From assembly GCA_023416585.1 (NCBI GenBank), contig JAEZHM010000093.1, positions 1-64,000 of the forward strand: a DNA stretch of 64,000 nucleotides, given 5' to 3'. Below, piece after piece: positions 23,483 through 31,977 of this stretch (positions within the stretch are counted from its first letter, which is position 1; each line of letters begins with the position of its first letter). This DNA is from Bacillota bacterium (GTDB lineage: Bacteria; Bacillota; Clostridia; Christensenellales; Aristaeellaceae). The position numbers and the translations under genes were made by a program. The notes below the pieces were generated by a model. The model had not been told where the DNA came from, made no database searches, and saw only the letters and a program-made list of their open reading frames with translations.

Positions 23483-24085
23483 TTGAACAAAAAGTGGATT
23501 CTCACCATGCTGTGCGCGTTAGCGCTGGTCCTGCTGGCAGGATGTGCAGGCAATGCGTCCGTCTTGCCGTCCCCGTCACCCGCAGCTACAACGATGATGC
23601 CCAGCCCGTCACTACTTCCCAGCGTGGCGCCGGTAACCAGCCCCAGCCCCGGCGTTGGAACGCCCTCGACCACCGCGCCCGGAGCAACGGGCGCGGCGAT
23701 AACGACGATGGACGAGGCAAAAAAGGTATCCAAAGACATCAAGGATGAGCTTGCGAAACTAAGTGAAGTTTCGCAAGCTACCGTGGTGGCTGCGGGAAAT
23801 ACCGCCGTGATCGGGCTTACGTTTGATACCCAGTACAAGGGCGGTCTGACTAAGCGGATCACCGACATGGTCAAAGACAGAGTCGGCACTGTCAACACAA
23901 GCATTCAAAAAATCGGCACTACCGCCCAGGCGGCCCAAGTAAAATCCATTCAGGACCTGTATGCAACCATGGAGAAATCGGGCACATCATTATCTACGCT
24001 GCAAACACAGGTTGATGCGTTGTACAAAACCATTTCCGCCAATGCTGGCGGCGCTACCACAGCGCCTGCTACAACAGCTCCTTAA
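23483..24085 (+). CDS. YhcN/YlaJ-family sporulation lipoprotein
   Basis: A 200-residue lipoprotein: lipobox LVLLAGC at residues 14-20, a Pro/Ser/Thr-rich linker (about 25-75) and a C-terminal domain with ATVVAAGNTAVIGLTFDTQYKG and ITDMVKDRV, the YhcN/YlaJ pattern. Members localise to the spore inner membrane or germination apparatus in Bacillus. The start is TTG at 23483 with GAGGAGGCG eight bases before it; the frame opening at 23396 crosses the preceding terminator. A terminator follows directly. No clear sigma-G promoter could be assigned. Confidence 0.8.
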   Translation: MNKKWILTMLCALALVLLAGCAGNASVLPSPSPAATTMMPSPSLLPSVAPVTSPSPGVGTPSTTAPGATGAAITTMDEAKKVSKDIKDELAKLSEVSQATVVAAGNTAVIGLTFDTQYKGGLTKRITDMVKDRVGTVNTSIQKIGTTAQAAQVKSIQDLYATMEKSGTSLSTLQTQVDALYKTISANAGGATTAPATTAP

Positions 24086-24128
24086 GGCGCGCAAAGGGAT
24101 GCATTCAGCATCCCCCTTCGCGTGCCTT
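24086..24128 (+). terminator. Rho-independent terminator
   Basis: GGCGCGCAAAGGGATGC pairs with GCATCCCCCTTCGCGTGCC, followed by TTTTT, directly after the lipoprotein gene. Confidence 0.8.
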
Positions 24129-24316
24129 TTTGGGCTGGAAATGATAAACTGCACGACCAGTATAAAAGAATATTGGCAATCCTGAGTGCTTTGTTCAAAG
24201 GAAGAATGCAAATTTACAAAGCCTATTTCCCATGAAAAAATTTTTGATTTTCGAAAATCCATAGTCATATTCCCCCTGACAGAGCACATAGCTTATCCCA
24301 GAGGGGGAGATGAATT

Positions 24317-24802
24317 ATGGATTATACGGTACGTGCACAACGCTGGCATATGCTGGGCGCCGCGCCTTTGGCGGCTATGATGGCTGTATTGGCTTTTGCG
24401 CTGGGACAAGCCGGCATCCCCGCCAGCATCTGGCGGCTGAACAGATGGGCGGCGGGACTTTTGTTTGTCTGGTGGTTCCTGGGGATTGCCCTTATAAGGC
24501 GCAACCCGAGACCCTGGACAACAGGCGTGCCACAGGCCGCGCGTCATGCCACGCGCATCCTATGGAGCGCAGCCGTGGCCCAACTGGTCAGCACCCTGAC
24601 GATGCTCGGGGCGCACTATCTGTATAGCCTCATCCTGGGGCAGCAATTTGTCTGGCTGGATGCGCTGGTGGCATGCGGCGCACTGCTGTTCGGACAGGCG
24701 GCGGGAGTGAGATCGCTGTATACATTTTCCCGTCCGAAACCCTACCTGTACGGCGGCACAGCCATGCTTTGCGCCTTGTTCCTCCTGGCTATGATTTTGT
24801 GA
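24317..24802 (+). CDS. Four-helix membrane protein, unknown family
   Basis: A 161-residue protein with four predicted transmembrane helices (about 11-30, 43-62, 83-105 and 115-160 in two parts) and short loops. GAGGGGGAG lies eight bases before the ATG. No catalytic or family motif was recognised. It stands alone between a terminator and multi-hairpin repeat C. The upstream gap 24129-24316 holds no gene that I can see. Confidence 0.6.
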   Translation: MDYTVRAQRWHMLGAAPLAAMMAVLAFALGQAGIPASIWRLNRWAAGLLFVWWFLGIALIRRNPRPWTTGVPQAARHATRILWSAAVAQLVSTLTMLGAHYLYSLILGQQFVWLDALVACGALLFGQAAGVRSLYTFSRPKPYLYGGTAMLCALFLLAMIL

Positions 24803-24831
24803 AAATTAACCTTGTCATTCTTCACTACTTT

Positions 24832-24968
24832 GCACTTTTCGATTGTGAGCTGCGCTCACTGACAGCGAAAAGTGTAAGGATAGCTTGCTACGCAAGCGTC
24901 CAGCCCGACTTGAAAAGCCAGTCGAGACGATTACAAATGGGGGAGGTACTGCGGCTCCCCCTCGTTAT
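24832..24968 (-). repeat. Multi-hairpin repeat, copy C (reversed)
   Basis: On the minus strand: CGAGGGGGAGCCGC/GTACCTCCCCC, GACTGGCTTTTCAAGTC, GCTTGCGTAGCAAGC and a CACTTTTCGATTGTGAGC/GCTCACTGACAGCGAAAAGTG-type stem. It has the order of copy B with different arm bases. The rest of the gap, 24969-25188, has no recognised gene or RNA. Confidence 0.7.
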
Positions 24969-25188
24969 ACCCCAAGGAAAAGGCCGGCGTGTCAAACAGA
25001 TGCGCTGGCTTTCTTGTGTAATTCCAAACCATTCATGGGTCGATCCATTCAGTATTATTGCCGGCAGGTGTCCAAAGAAAATGATGTTGAAAGGAACCGC
25101 CCGCAGTGCAATGGCAATCAATAGGCTAGTGGAAGGTGCGCAAAAGCAATTAAAACATGCATTTTGGCATTGCATTTATGAAAGAAGC

Positions 25189-25968
25189 CTACATCCCCAT
25201 ACTCTCATACTTGCTGATCCCTTTATAAAATACCGCCCTGGCCAGGAAAGAGTATGCAGCGCTCACAGCAATGGTCAAAAGTATATACAGGAGCGTACTC
25301 TGCCCGGAAAGCATCAGACAGGGCACATACCCGATAAACGCGTAGGGAATCAATCCGAACAGCACGATCTGCATAAACAGGGGATATACTTTTACTGGAT
25401 ACTTGGCGTACTCACCGATGGCATACAGGGTATAGGGCACATTCACCTGTCCGCCGGCCTTCAGCCAAAATACATTGCACGCGCCGATAAGATAGCTGGA
25501 TGTCCGCACCGCCGTTCCGCATGCGATGAACAAAAGGCTCAGGAGCACGGCCATGATGGTCAGCGCATGAAGCGAGGCCAACGCCATAAAAAGGCTAAGG
25601 AAGCCAATGCCCAGCACTCCAACCCCCTGCAGGCCAACTTCATGGGAAAGAATCTGGTACAGCGGCGATATCGGTCGGGAAAGCATCACATCCAGTTCTC
25701 CGCCAAATACCAGCCGAGGTATGTACCAGATGCCGTCGAAAAAGATATTGCTCATCCCTTCGGTTATAAACATGAAGGACATGATCAAATACACCTGGCC
25801 CTCTGAAAAGCCCGCAATCTCCGGCACGTTGCTGTACAGCACAAAGGCCACGCCCATCATCAGCGCCCGCATCACAAAGCCGGCTACAGCCATCATCCAG
25901 AAATTAAAGCGGTACTCCATGGCTGTTTTTAGATATTGTGATTTGATCATCCAATAAATTCTGAACAT
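25189..25968 (-). CDS. ABC-2 type transporter permease (COG3694-like)
   Basis: A 259-residue protein with six hydrophobic segments and the family feature FGGELDVMLSRPISPLYQ after the second. It belongs to the ABC-2 permeases that come as a pair of unequal subunits with a NatA-like ATPase. With the next two genes it forms an exporter of unknown substrate. It starts 2 bp after the stop of its partner, so the three genes are co-transcribed in the order ATPase, permease, permease. Confidence 0.85.
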   Translation of the reverse strand: MFRIYWMIKSQYLKTAMEYRFNFWMMAVAGFVMRALMMGVAFVLYSNVPEIAGFSEGQVYLIMSFMFITEGMSNIFFDGIWYIPRLVFGGELDVMLSRPISPLYQILSHEVGLQGVGVLGIGFLSLFMALASLHALTIMAVLLSLLFIACGTAVRTSSYLIGACNVFWLKAGGQVNVPYTLYAIGEYAKYPVKVYPLFMQIVLFGLIPYAFIGYVPCLMLSGQSTLLYILLTIAVSAAYSFLARAVFYKGISKYESMGM

Positions 25969-25970
25969 TT

Positions 25971-26768
25971 TCAGCCTCCCGCAAACGAAACGGTTCGGCG
26001 CACCCTTTCATACAGCGCTTGATGAATGAGGAAGAATACCGCTGCCCAGGCAAGCTGTTCAAGGATGGTCAGCCATACCGGCAAGTATAGCGGCTGGCTT
26101 AGGAACAGCGCTGCCGGCATCTGCACCATCAGGGGAAAGGGGGTCAGCCATGCGATTGTTTTTAGCCAGCCGGGAAATAGGCTTACAGGGATCAGCGCGC
26201 CGGAGAAAAAATCCATCAGCGCCGTGCGTACCCAGCTTAGGCCCAAATGGCTGGTAGTGAAAAAGCACAGGAGGCTGAAGCAGCTGACCAGCATCATCCT
26301 AAGCAAAAGCCCCAGCACAAGACTCAATATGGATAAGGGCAACGCCCTTATATCCGGCAGCGCAAAGTTCTGGGGGAATAGAAGAAATGCCGCTGCTACC
26401 AATACGCCGTTGACCAGTGCCTGCGGGATCACATACCCCGTCATATCCGCCAGGGATTGGCTCAAAAAGGACATGGGTTTTAAGCACCTTGATACCACCT
26501 TGCCCGAACGGATCTCCCTGGAAAGCATATTCTCGGTAGACCAGGTCAGCAGGTTATTGATGAAGAAGGAAATCAATATATAGGCATACATATCCTTGGA
26601 TGTAAACCCGCCGATTCCCCCGCCGCTGCTTGTCTTATACAGGCTGTACCAGAGCATGAACTGCCCGCCAAGTAAAATCAGCGGTGTAGTCATGGAAAGC
26701 AAAAAGGCGGACCGGTAAAACAGCGCGCTCTGCATGGTAAGGGATACAAGCTTTGCAAAGGATTTCAT
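25971..26768 (-). CDS. ABC-2 type transporter permease (COG4587-like)
   Basis: The 265-residue second permease of the exporter, with about six transmembrane helices, a GGIGGFTSKDMYAYILISFF segment after helix 2 and LSREIRSGKVVSRCLKPMSF in the following loop, as in its paralogous partner. Its ATG overlaps the ATPase stop by 4 bp, which points to equal expression. The substrate cannot be predicted from the permeases. Confidence 0.85.
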   Translation of the reverse strand: MKSFAKLVSLTMQSALFYRSAFLLSMTTPLILLGGQFMLWYSLYKTSSGGGIGGFTSKDMYAYILISFFINNLLTWSTENMLSREIRSGKVVSRCLKPMSFLSQSLADMTGYVIPQALVNGVLVAAAFLLFPQNFALPDIRALPLSILSLVLGLLLRMMLVSCFSLLCFFTTSHLGLSWVRTALMDFFSGALIPVSLFPGWLKTIAWLTPFPLMVQMPAALFLSQPLYLPVWLTILEQLAWAAVFFLIHQALYERVRRTVSFAGG

Positions 26769-27751
26769 TGCTTTGCCCCCGCTGCAAAAATCTGCGACAC
26801 AACCTGGTCGATGCCCGGCTCGTTCACTGTGATGTCCTTGATGTCATAACACCGGGATGTTAGATCCAGCATCTCTTTGGCGCTATAATCCGCCGTGTCA
26901 AAGGTAATACGGGTGGAAAGTCCATCTAAAGTCACCTTTGCCTTGGGGATAAGGGGGGCGATTGCCTCCAGTGCAGGGCCTTCCACGGTAATCGTGCGTC
27001 CGGAAGCATACATATGCCGAAGCTTATCCAGCGCACCCTGGTAATACACCCTGCCCTTGGATAGGACCAGGGCATTGTCGCATATCTGCTCGATATCGCT
27101 AAGGTCATGGCTGGTCAACAGTACCGAAACGCCGTTTTCCCGGTTCATTTTGCGTATAAATGAACGAATGGCGAACTTCACATTGATGTCCAAACCAATG
27201 GTAGGCTCGTCAAGATATAGAAGCTGCGGCCCGTGCAGAAAGATCAACCCGATATCCGCTTTCATGCGCTGGCCAAGGGACAGCCGCCGGGCGGGCGAAC
27301 CCAGTATCGGTTCCAAATCAAGCAGCTCCGTTACCATTGACATGTTCCTATCGAACAAGGCTGTATCCAGCTTGTATAATACCTTGATGGCGTTGTAGCT
27401 TTCAATGATGGGGATATCCCACCATAGATTCGTTTTCTGGCCGAATATGACGCCGATCTTTTTTAGATACTGGGCATGATGATCCATGGGGTTTTGTCCG
27501 TATACCGTTACACTTCCTTTTGTCGGGGTCAGAATGCCTACCAGCATTTTGATCAGGGTGGATTTTCCTGCTCCATTTTCGCCGATGCAGGCCAGAGATT
27601 CCCCTTCCTCCATGGAAAAGGTCACCTCGTCTACCGCCAGCTTTTCGGTCCATTCCGTTTTTACAAGGCTTTTTAAAGCGCCTTTCAGCCCTGGCTGTTT
27701 TACGTTCTGACGGTAGACTTTCGTAAGCCCATTCGATTCAATCAGCGGCAT
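26765..27751 (-). CDS. ABC transporter ATP-binding protein (COG4586-like)
   Basis: A 328-residue ATPase with Walker A GENGAGKST, the Q-loop region GVIFGQKTNLWWDIP, signature LSLGQRMKADI (a common variant of LSGGQ), Walker B LLYLDEPTIGLD and switch histidine in LLTSHD. The C-terminal 100 residues are an additional domain usual in this subgroup. With the two permeases it makes a membrane exporter. The first gene of the operon; promoter TCGACT-N17-TATAAT upstream. Confidence 0.9.
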   Translation of the reverse strand: MPLIESNGLTKVYRQNVKQPGLKGALKSLVKTEWTEKLAVDEVTFSMEEGESLACIGENGAGKSTLIKMLVGILTPTKGSVTVYGQNPMDHHAQYLKKIGVIFGQKTNLWWDIPIIESYNAIKVLYKLDTALFDRNMSMVTELLDLEPILGSPARRLSLGQRMKADIGLIFLHGPQLLYLDEPTIGLDINVKFAIRSFIRKMNRENGVSVLLTSHDLSDIEQICDNALVLSKGRVYYQGALDKLRHMYASGRTITVEGPALEAIAPLIPKAKVTLDGLSTRITFDTADYSAKEMLDLTSRCYDIKDITVNEPGIDQVVSQIFAAGAKQ

Positions 27752-27801
27752 GAGATCACGCCTTTCAATATAAATTGTAAAAACATAAACGAATTGGCAA
27801 T

Positions 27802-27830
27802 ATTATACCGGAACATTCCAATTAAGTCGA
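27802..27830 (-). promoter_or_regulatory. Promoter of the ABC-2 exporter operon
   Basis: Minus strand TCGACT (27825-27830), 17-bp spacer, TATAAT (27802-27807). Confidence 0.6.
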
Positions 27831-27940
27831 TAATTAATTAACTATGTCGGGTCAAGTTTTAGTTTCTAAAAGTATGCACACTCAAATTTGTGTACTATAA
27901 AAAACCGGGCATCAAGTTTTGATATTCCGGCCATTTATAT

Positions 27941-27972
27941 AAAAAAACGGATGCGCATTTTCCAGCGCACCC
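27941..27972 (-). terminator. Terminator of the VanY-type gene
   Basis: Minus strand GGGTGCGC, 7-nt loop, GCGCATCC, then GTTTTTTT. Confidence 0.8.
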
Positions 27973-27977
27973 TTATT

Positions 27978-28889
27978 TCAATGAAACAGTGTTACTTCCG
28001 GGTCTCCGTCGGCGCCTACTTCCTCAAGGAGTACAGGACCTTGGGGAAGCTGGTTTTGCCCAGCAGCCGGGGCTTGCTCTGCTGTTTGATTTTGTACACC
28101 TGTTTGGTCTTTTTCGGCCGTTTGGCCTTGTTGTATGGTCTGGCTTTGCTCCGGCGTCACATTTGTATCGCCGCCGTTCCCCTGGAAGTCACCAAGAGCC
28201 TGCTGCCATTGCGCAGTAAACTCCTCCAGCGTCAGCCCGCTGCTCATCATATACTGAGCGGCCTGAAGACCAACGTAGCGCAGATGCCAGGGTTCATATA
28301 TTATCTTGGTGATATCTTCCTTGCCTTTGGGATAACGGATGATGAAGCCGTATTCCGCACAATGTGCGGCCATCCACTGAGCTTCCTCCGTTTTTGCGAA
28401 TTCGGAATTGAACCTTTTGCCAATCCATTCCTTACTGATTATATCGATGCCAAGGCCTGTCTGGTGGTCGCTGGCGCCGGGGTAAGCTACCACGCCGTCA
28501 TCCACGCCTTTGTTTTGCTCCAGCCGGTTTCTGTACATGGTGTTTTGTGTTTTATAACTGCGGTAGCCGCTGTGCGCATATAGCGTTACGCCGTCATTTG
28601 ACGCAGCTGCAAACATAGCGTCCAGCGCGTCGGAAACGAACTGGCACATTTGAATGGAGGAGCTTGATGTTTTTTTCACCTTGATCTTAACAAGCTCCGT
28701 TGGTATATAGTCGGAGGGAAGCAGATTATCCGTGTTCACCAGGCGGATGTATTCCTTTTGAAGCTCGCTTATGGATACGGGATATGTCCATGAAACGGAG
28801 TCTCCCTGTTCAAGCTCCTGGGCATAAGCGCAGCCCCACACGAAGAGCATGGTCAGACACAGCGCTGTCAGCAGCCATTTCTTCCCCAC
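27978..28889 (-). CDS. VanY-like D-alanyl-D-alanine carboxypeptidase (M15B), exported
   Basis: A 303-residue extracytoplasmic peptidase that would trim D-Ala from peptidoglycan stems. Signal sequence 1-23 (LLTALCLTMLFVWGCAYA), catalytic domain about 85-235 with AHSGYRSYKTQ, the zinc ligands in GASDHQTGLGIDI, and EPWHLRYVG, then a Gln-rich low-complexity tail (about 245-300). The cysteine in VWGCAYA could be a lipobox. A second M15 gene lies 21 bp upstream in the same direction, so they are probably co-transcribed. No vancomycin-resistance genes are nearby; housekeeping wall remodelling is more likely. Confidence 0.9.
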   Translation of the reverse strand: MGKKWLLTALCLTMLFVWGCAYAQELEQGDSVSWTYPVSISELQKEYIRLVNTDNLLPSDYIPTELVKIKVKKTSSSSIQMCQFVSDALDAMFAAASNDGVTLYAHSGYRSYKTQNTMYRNRLEQNKGVDDGVVAYPGASDHQTGLGIDIISKEWIGKRFNSEFAKTEEAQWMAAHCAEYGFIIRYPKGKEDITKIIYEPWHLRYVGLQAAQYMMSSGLTLEEFTAQWQQALGDFQGNGGDTNVTPEQSQTIQQGQTAEKDQTGVQNQTAEQAPAAGQNQLPQGPVLLEEVGADGDPEVTLFH

Positions 28890-28910
28890 CGGTTTGCACG
28901 CTCCTTTTCA

Positions 28911-29582
28911 CTATGGTTCCAGTATATCCAAGATGGTTTCCGCCTGTAAGGTATGCACATAGGTTTCCATGGGAATTTGCTGCTCATACATGGCTGTGGC
29001 ATAATCGACGCCTACAAACCGCACGTGCCATGGCTCGTACTTATAGCCGGTGATCTCTTCCCATTCCTGCGGATAACGTATAATAAAACCAAAACGGTGG
29101 GCATTCTCCTTCAGCCATTTTCCGGCCTTTGTTTTCCCAAAGGAACCGTTCAGGCCGCTGGGTGCCCCCTTGGCACCCACGTCCATGGCCAGGCCCAGCT
29201 GATGCTCGCTGCACCCGGGCGGCGCCACGTACTCCTGTGCCTTTTTTTCGCTGCCGGTAGATTTAACCTTGTTGCCGTATACGATCTGCTGCTTGGGGAA
29301 ACTGCGGTAGCCCGATACCGTAAGGAAGGTGATCTTCGCTTCCTTTTTTGCCGCTGCGAACATTTCCTCTAAAGCCGCGGCCGCATCCGGCCGCATCCGG
29401 CGGGTGGTGCCTTGAACTTTCGCTTCCACCGTCTCCGGCACATACGCCTCAGACATTTCCTGCTGGCGGTTCACCAAAAAAAGCTGCCCTTCCACATCCA
29501 TTTGGGGCATTCCCTTATACATGGCACCTTCCATCAGGGATGCGGCCAGGGCGACTGTTGCAACGAGCTGCCGGATAAGCAA
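28911..29582 (-). CDS. Second VanY-like D-alanyl-D-alanine carboxypeptidase (M15B)
   Basis: About 223 residues. Zinc-site motifs GCSEHQLGLAMDV and EPWHVRFVG are intact, with TVSGYRSFPKQQ upstream, so it should be active. The frame extends to a GTG at 29654 that lacks a ribosome site. A TTG at 29582 has AAAGAGG eight bases upstream and gives a signal-like start (LIRQLVATVALAASL), so it is preferred, with reservation. It is only moderately similar to its neighbour and is followed by it after 21 bp. Together they look like an old duplication. Confidence 0.82.
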   Translation of the reverse strand: MLIRQLVATVALAASLMEGAMYKGMPQMDVEGQLFLVNRQQEMSEAYVPETVEAKVQGTTRRMRPDAAAALEEMFAAAKKEAKITFLTVSGYRSFPKQQIVYGNKVKSTGSEKKAQEYVAPPGCSEHQLGLAMDVGAKGAPSGLNGSFGKTKAGKWLKENAHRFGFIIRYPQEWEEITGYKYEPWHVRFVGVDYATAMYEQQIPMETYVHTLQAETILDILEP

Positions 29583-29653
29583 AGAATCAGCCTCTTTCAC
29601 CAGGGTTTTCCTTTGTACATAGTATTCGACGAAGCAGGCTGGCAAATCCTTCA

Positions 29654-31426
29654 CTATTTTTTGACAAAAATTTGTTTTCCATATTTTGTTATGAGCCGGC
29701 TCAATGCGCTTTCCTCCAGAAGGGCTGTTATCCTTGTGCCTTCCTCCAAATGCTCCTCGCTTACGATTTGCCCCAGGGAGCGTACATCACTTACGGCGCC
29801 GTACTGGGAAAAGGGCACAAGCAGCTCTACCTGCTGGCGCTTTGCGTTCAGCAGGGATGCGATCCTACCAAGAAGCTCGTCAATCCCTGTTCCATGTGTG
29901 GCGGATACATGCACCGCGCCGGGAAGGAAAGGGATGTTTTCGGCCGAATCACATTTGTTCAGCACGTCGATGCGTGGCTGCTGGGATGCGCCCAATTGGT
30001 TCAGCACCTCCAGCACCACCTGATGCTGTTTCAGGCAATCGGGGGATGCGGCATCGGAAACGATGAGAAGGATGTCCGCCAGGGTCGCTTCTTCCAGTGT
30101 GGAGTGAAAGGCCTCCACCAGGTCATGGGGCAGCTTGCGTATAAAGCCCACCGTATCCACAAGCAAAAATTCGCTGCCACTGCCAAGCTTCACATTCCTG
30201 GATACGGCGTCCAGCGTGGCAAAAAGCTGGTCTTTTACATAGACGTCCGCGCCGCTGATTTTGTTAAGCAGCGTGGATTTGCCCGCGTTCGTATAGCCCA
30301 CCAGCGCAACCACCGGCACCTGTGTACGCTCCCTGACGCGACGGCGGATCCCCCGCTGCTTTTCCATTTCGGTAAGCTCACGCTTGACGTCGGTGATGCG
30401 CTCCCTGATGCGGCGGCGGCTGATTTCCAGCTTGCTTTCTCCGGGACCCCGGGTGCCGATGCCGCCGGCCAGGCGAGAGAGCACCAACCCCTGGCCAATG
30501 AGCCTTGTGGAGCGGTAGTTTAATTGCGCCAGCTCCACCTGCAGCTTGCCTTCCCTGGAGGAAGCGCGCTGGGCGAAGATGTCCAGGATCAGCATGGTAC
30601 GGTCGATGACCTTGACATGCAGAAACTCCTCCAGGTTACGCACCTGGATGCCGGTCAGTTCCTCATCAAAGATAGCAACGTCAATATGCTGCGCCTGGCA
30701 GTCCAGCGAAAGCTCCTCCGCTTTGCCCCGGCCTATGAACGTGGCGCCGTCGGGCTTTGCGCGCCTTTGCAGCGCGGTCATAACAACCAGCGCTCCCGCC
30801 GTCTCCGCCAGCCTTTTCAGTTCCTCAAGCGATTCCTCGCTTTCCGTGCCTATGAGGATGGCCCGCTCCGGACCGCCGGGCGATTGCTGATCCTGCCCCT
30901 TATTCACCAGTTCATCGGAAACGGTGATTTCGTCCATCCACGCTTCCTGAGGGACCTTGCTTACGGGCATTGGGCCAAACAGCCTAAGCGCGGGCTGATC
31001 GCCTTCCATTTCCCCCAAAAAGCCCGCGCCGATCTCAGGCGTGCGGCCCGGCATGAGGCCAATGGCGGCCATGGCGTCAAAACGCATGGTGCGAAGGGCG
31101 CTGATATCCACGTCCGACAACTCCGCGCTGCCGCCTGGATGGGTATGTATGCACCGTACCATGGAAAGCCGCCTTGCGTTGCGGCGCAGGCGGAATTCCG
31201 ACAGCGACACATTGTCCAGTCCGCCCACGATCACATCCACCACTTCGCCATCACGGGTGATATAAACGGCAATTTCGCGGTTGATATGCAGCGATATTTC
31301 CCCCAGCATATCCACCATCTCCGGGGGCACGAACGTGTCACGGCTTACTTCCCAGCTATACAGCTTTTCCAGGTCTGCAAGAAGCGTTCTGCGCAGACCT
31401 TCAATATTGCCATGGATTTCGGGCAT
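29654..31426 (-). CDS. hflX: HflX GTPase
   Basis: A 590-residue ribosome-associated GTPase involved in rescue or splitting of stalled ribosomes. The N-terminal part (about 1-200) is the additional clostridial domain with CIHTHPGGSAELSDVDISAL; the HflX-specific glycine-rich segment GGIGTRGPGESKLE precedes the G domain. G1 is GYTNAGKST, G3 is DTVGFIRKLPHDLVEAF and G4 is NKCD. AAGGAGGAG before the ATG at 31426 sets the start against a longer frame. The downstream VanY-like frame overlaps its stop only if its unlikely GTG start is used. Confidence 0.95.
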   Translation of the reverse strand: MPEIHGNIEGLRRTLLADLEKLYSWEVSRDTFVPPEMVDMLGEISLHINREIAVYITRDGEVVDVIVGGLDNVSLSEFRLRRNARRLSMVRCIHTHPGGSAELSDVDISALRTMRFDAMAAIGLMPGRTPEIGAGFLGEMEGDQPALRLFGPMPVSKVPQEAWMDEITVSDELVNKGQDQQSPGGPERAILIGTESEESLEELKRLAETAGALVVMTALQRRAKPDGATFIGRGKAEELSLDCQAQHIDVAIFDEELTGIQVRNLEEFLHVKVIDRTMLILDIFAQRASSREGKLQVELAQLNYRSTRLIGQGLVLSRLAGGIGTRGPGESKLEISRRRIRERITDVKRELTEMEKQRGIRRRVRERTQVPVVALVGYTNAGKSTLLNKISGADVYVKDQLFATLDAVSRNVKLGSGSEFLLVDTVGFIRKLPHDLVEAFHSTLEEATLADILLIVSDAASPDCLKQHQVVLEVLNQLGASQQPRIDVLNKCDSAENIPFLPGAVHVSATHGTGIDELLGRIASLLNAKRQQVELLVPFSQYGAVSDVRSLGQIVSEEHLEEGTRITALLEESALSRLITKYGKQIFVKK

Positions 31427-31464
31427 AACTCCTCCTTGAAGTGTCGAGAAAATACTCGTCATTT

Positions 31465-31512
31465 CAGCCGGGCGACACGATTTCAAACGAGGGGGCAAGA
31501 CCCCCTCGTTAC
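31465..31512 (-). repeat. Partial multi-hairpin repeat, copy D
   Basis: Minus strand ACGAGGGGG, loop, CCCCCTCGT, then TTGAAATCGTGTCGCCCGGC. The same run in copy B reads CCCCCTCGTTTGTAATCGTG and continues TCGCCCGGC. The rest of the element is missing. It lies between nifU and hflX and may act as a weak terminator. Confidence 0.65.
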
Positions 31513-31585
31513 TCCCCTATGGAAGTTTTAACATCAAATTCATATATATGCAAGTAGAAAGTTGAAGAATCTCTCGATCCGGCTT

Positions 31586-31963
31586 TTATTTTGCTTCCTG
31601 CTTTTTTTGATAATCCTCAATGGCGGCGTGAATGGCTTCCTCCGCCAGGAGCGAACAGTGAATCTTTACCGGGGGAAGCCCGTCCAACGCCTCCATCACT
31701 GCTTTGTTGGTGAGCGAAAGCGCCTCCTCTATGGATTTGCCTTTCACCATCTCGGTGGCCATGCTGCTGGTAGCGATGGCGGCGCCGCAGCCGAAGGTTT
31801 TAAATCTCACATCGGTGATGATGCCATCTTCCACCTGGATATCCATTTTCATGATGTCACCGCATTTTGCGTTACCCACCGTGCCGGTGCCGCTGGGGCT
31901 GTCCAGTTCGCCTACGTTTCTCGGATGCTCAAAATGATCCCAAACTTTTTCACTGTATTGCAT
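31586..31963 (-). CDS. nifU: NifU/IscU-type Fe-S cluster scaffold
   Basis: A 125-residue scaffold on which Fe-S clusters are built. The three cluster cysteines are visible in NAKCGD, FGCGAAIA and KIHCSLLAEEAI, and the N-terminus (YSEKVWDHFEHPRNVGEL) is typical. It follows nifS by 13 bp and is the last gene of the Rrf2-nifS-nifU operon. This is the short U-type found in Clostridia without additional NifU domains. Confidence 0.95.
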   Translation of the reverse strand: MQYSEKVWDHFEHPRNVGELDSPSGTGTVGNAKCGDIMKMDIQVEDGIITDVRFKTFGCGAAIATSSMATEMVKGKSIEEALSLTNKAVMEALDGLPPVKIHCSLLAEEAIHAAIEDYQKKQEAK

Positions 31964-31977
31964 ATAGGTTTCTCTCC

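Noticed and set aside
24888..25175. Minus-strand frame of 95 codons near repeat C, possible gene remnant
   Set aside because: Half is repeat DNA and the rest resembles no protein I know; it lacks a ribosome site.
24673..25806. 377-codon plus-strand frame
   Set aside because: It runs antisense to the ABC permease and through repeat C; the composition is shadow-like.
27057..27398. Plus-strand frame inside the ABC ATPase gene
   Set aside because: Antisense shadow of a clearly coding ATPase.
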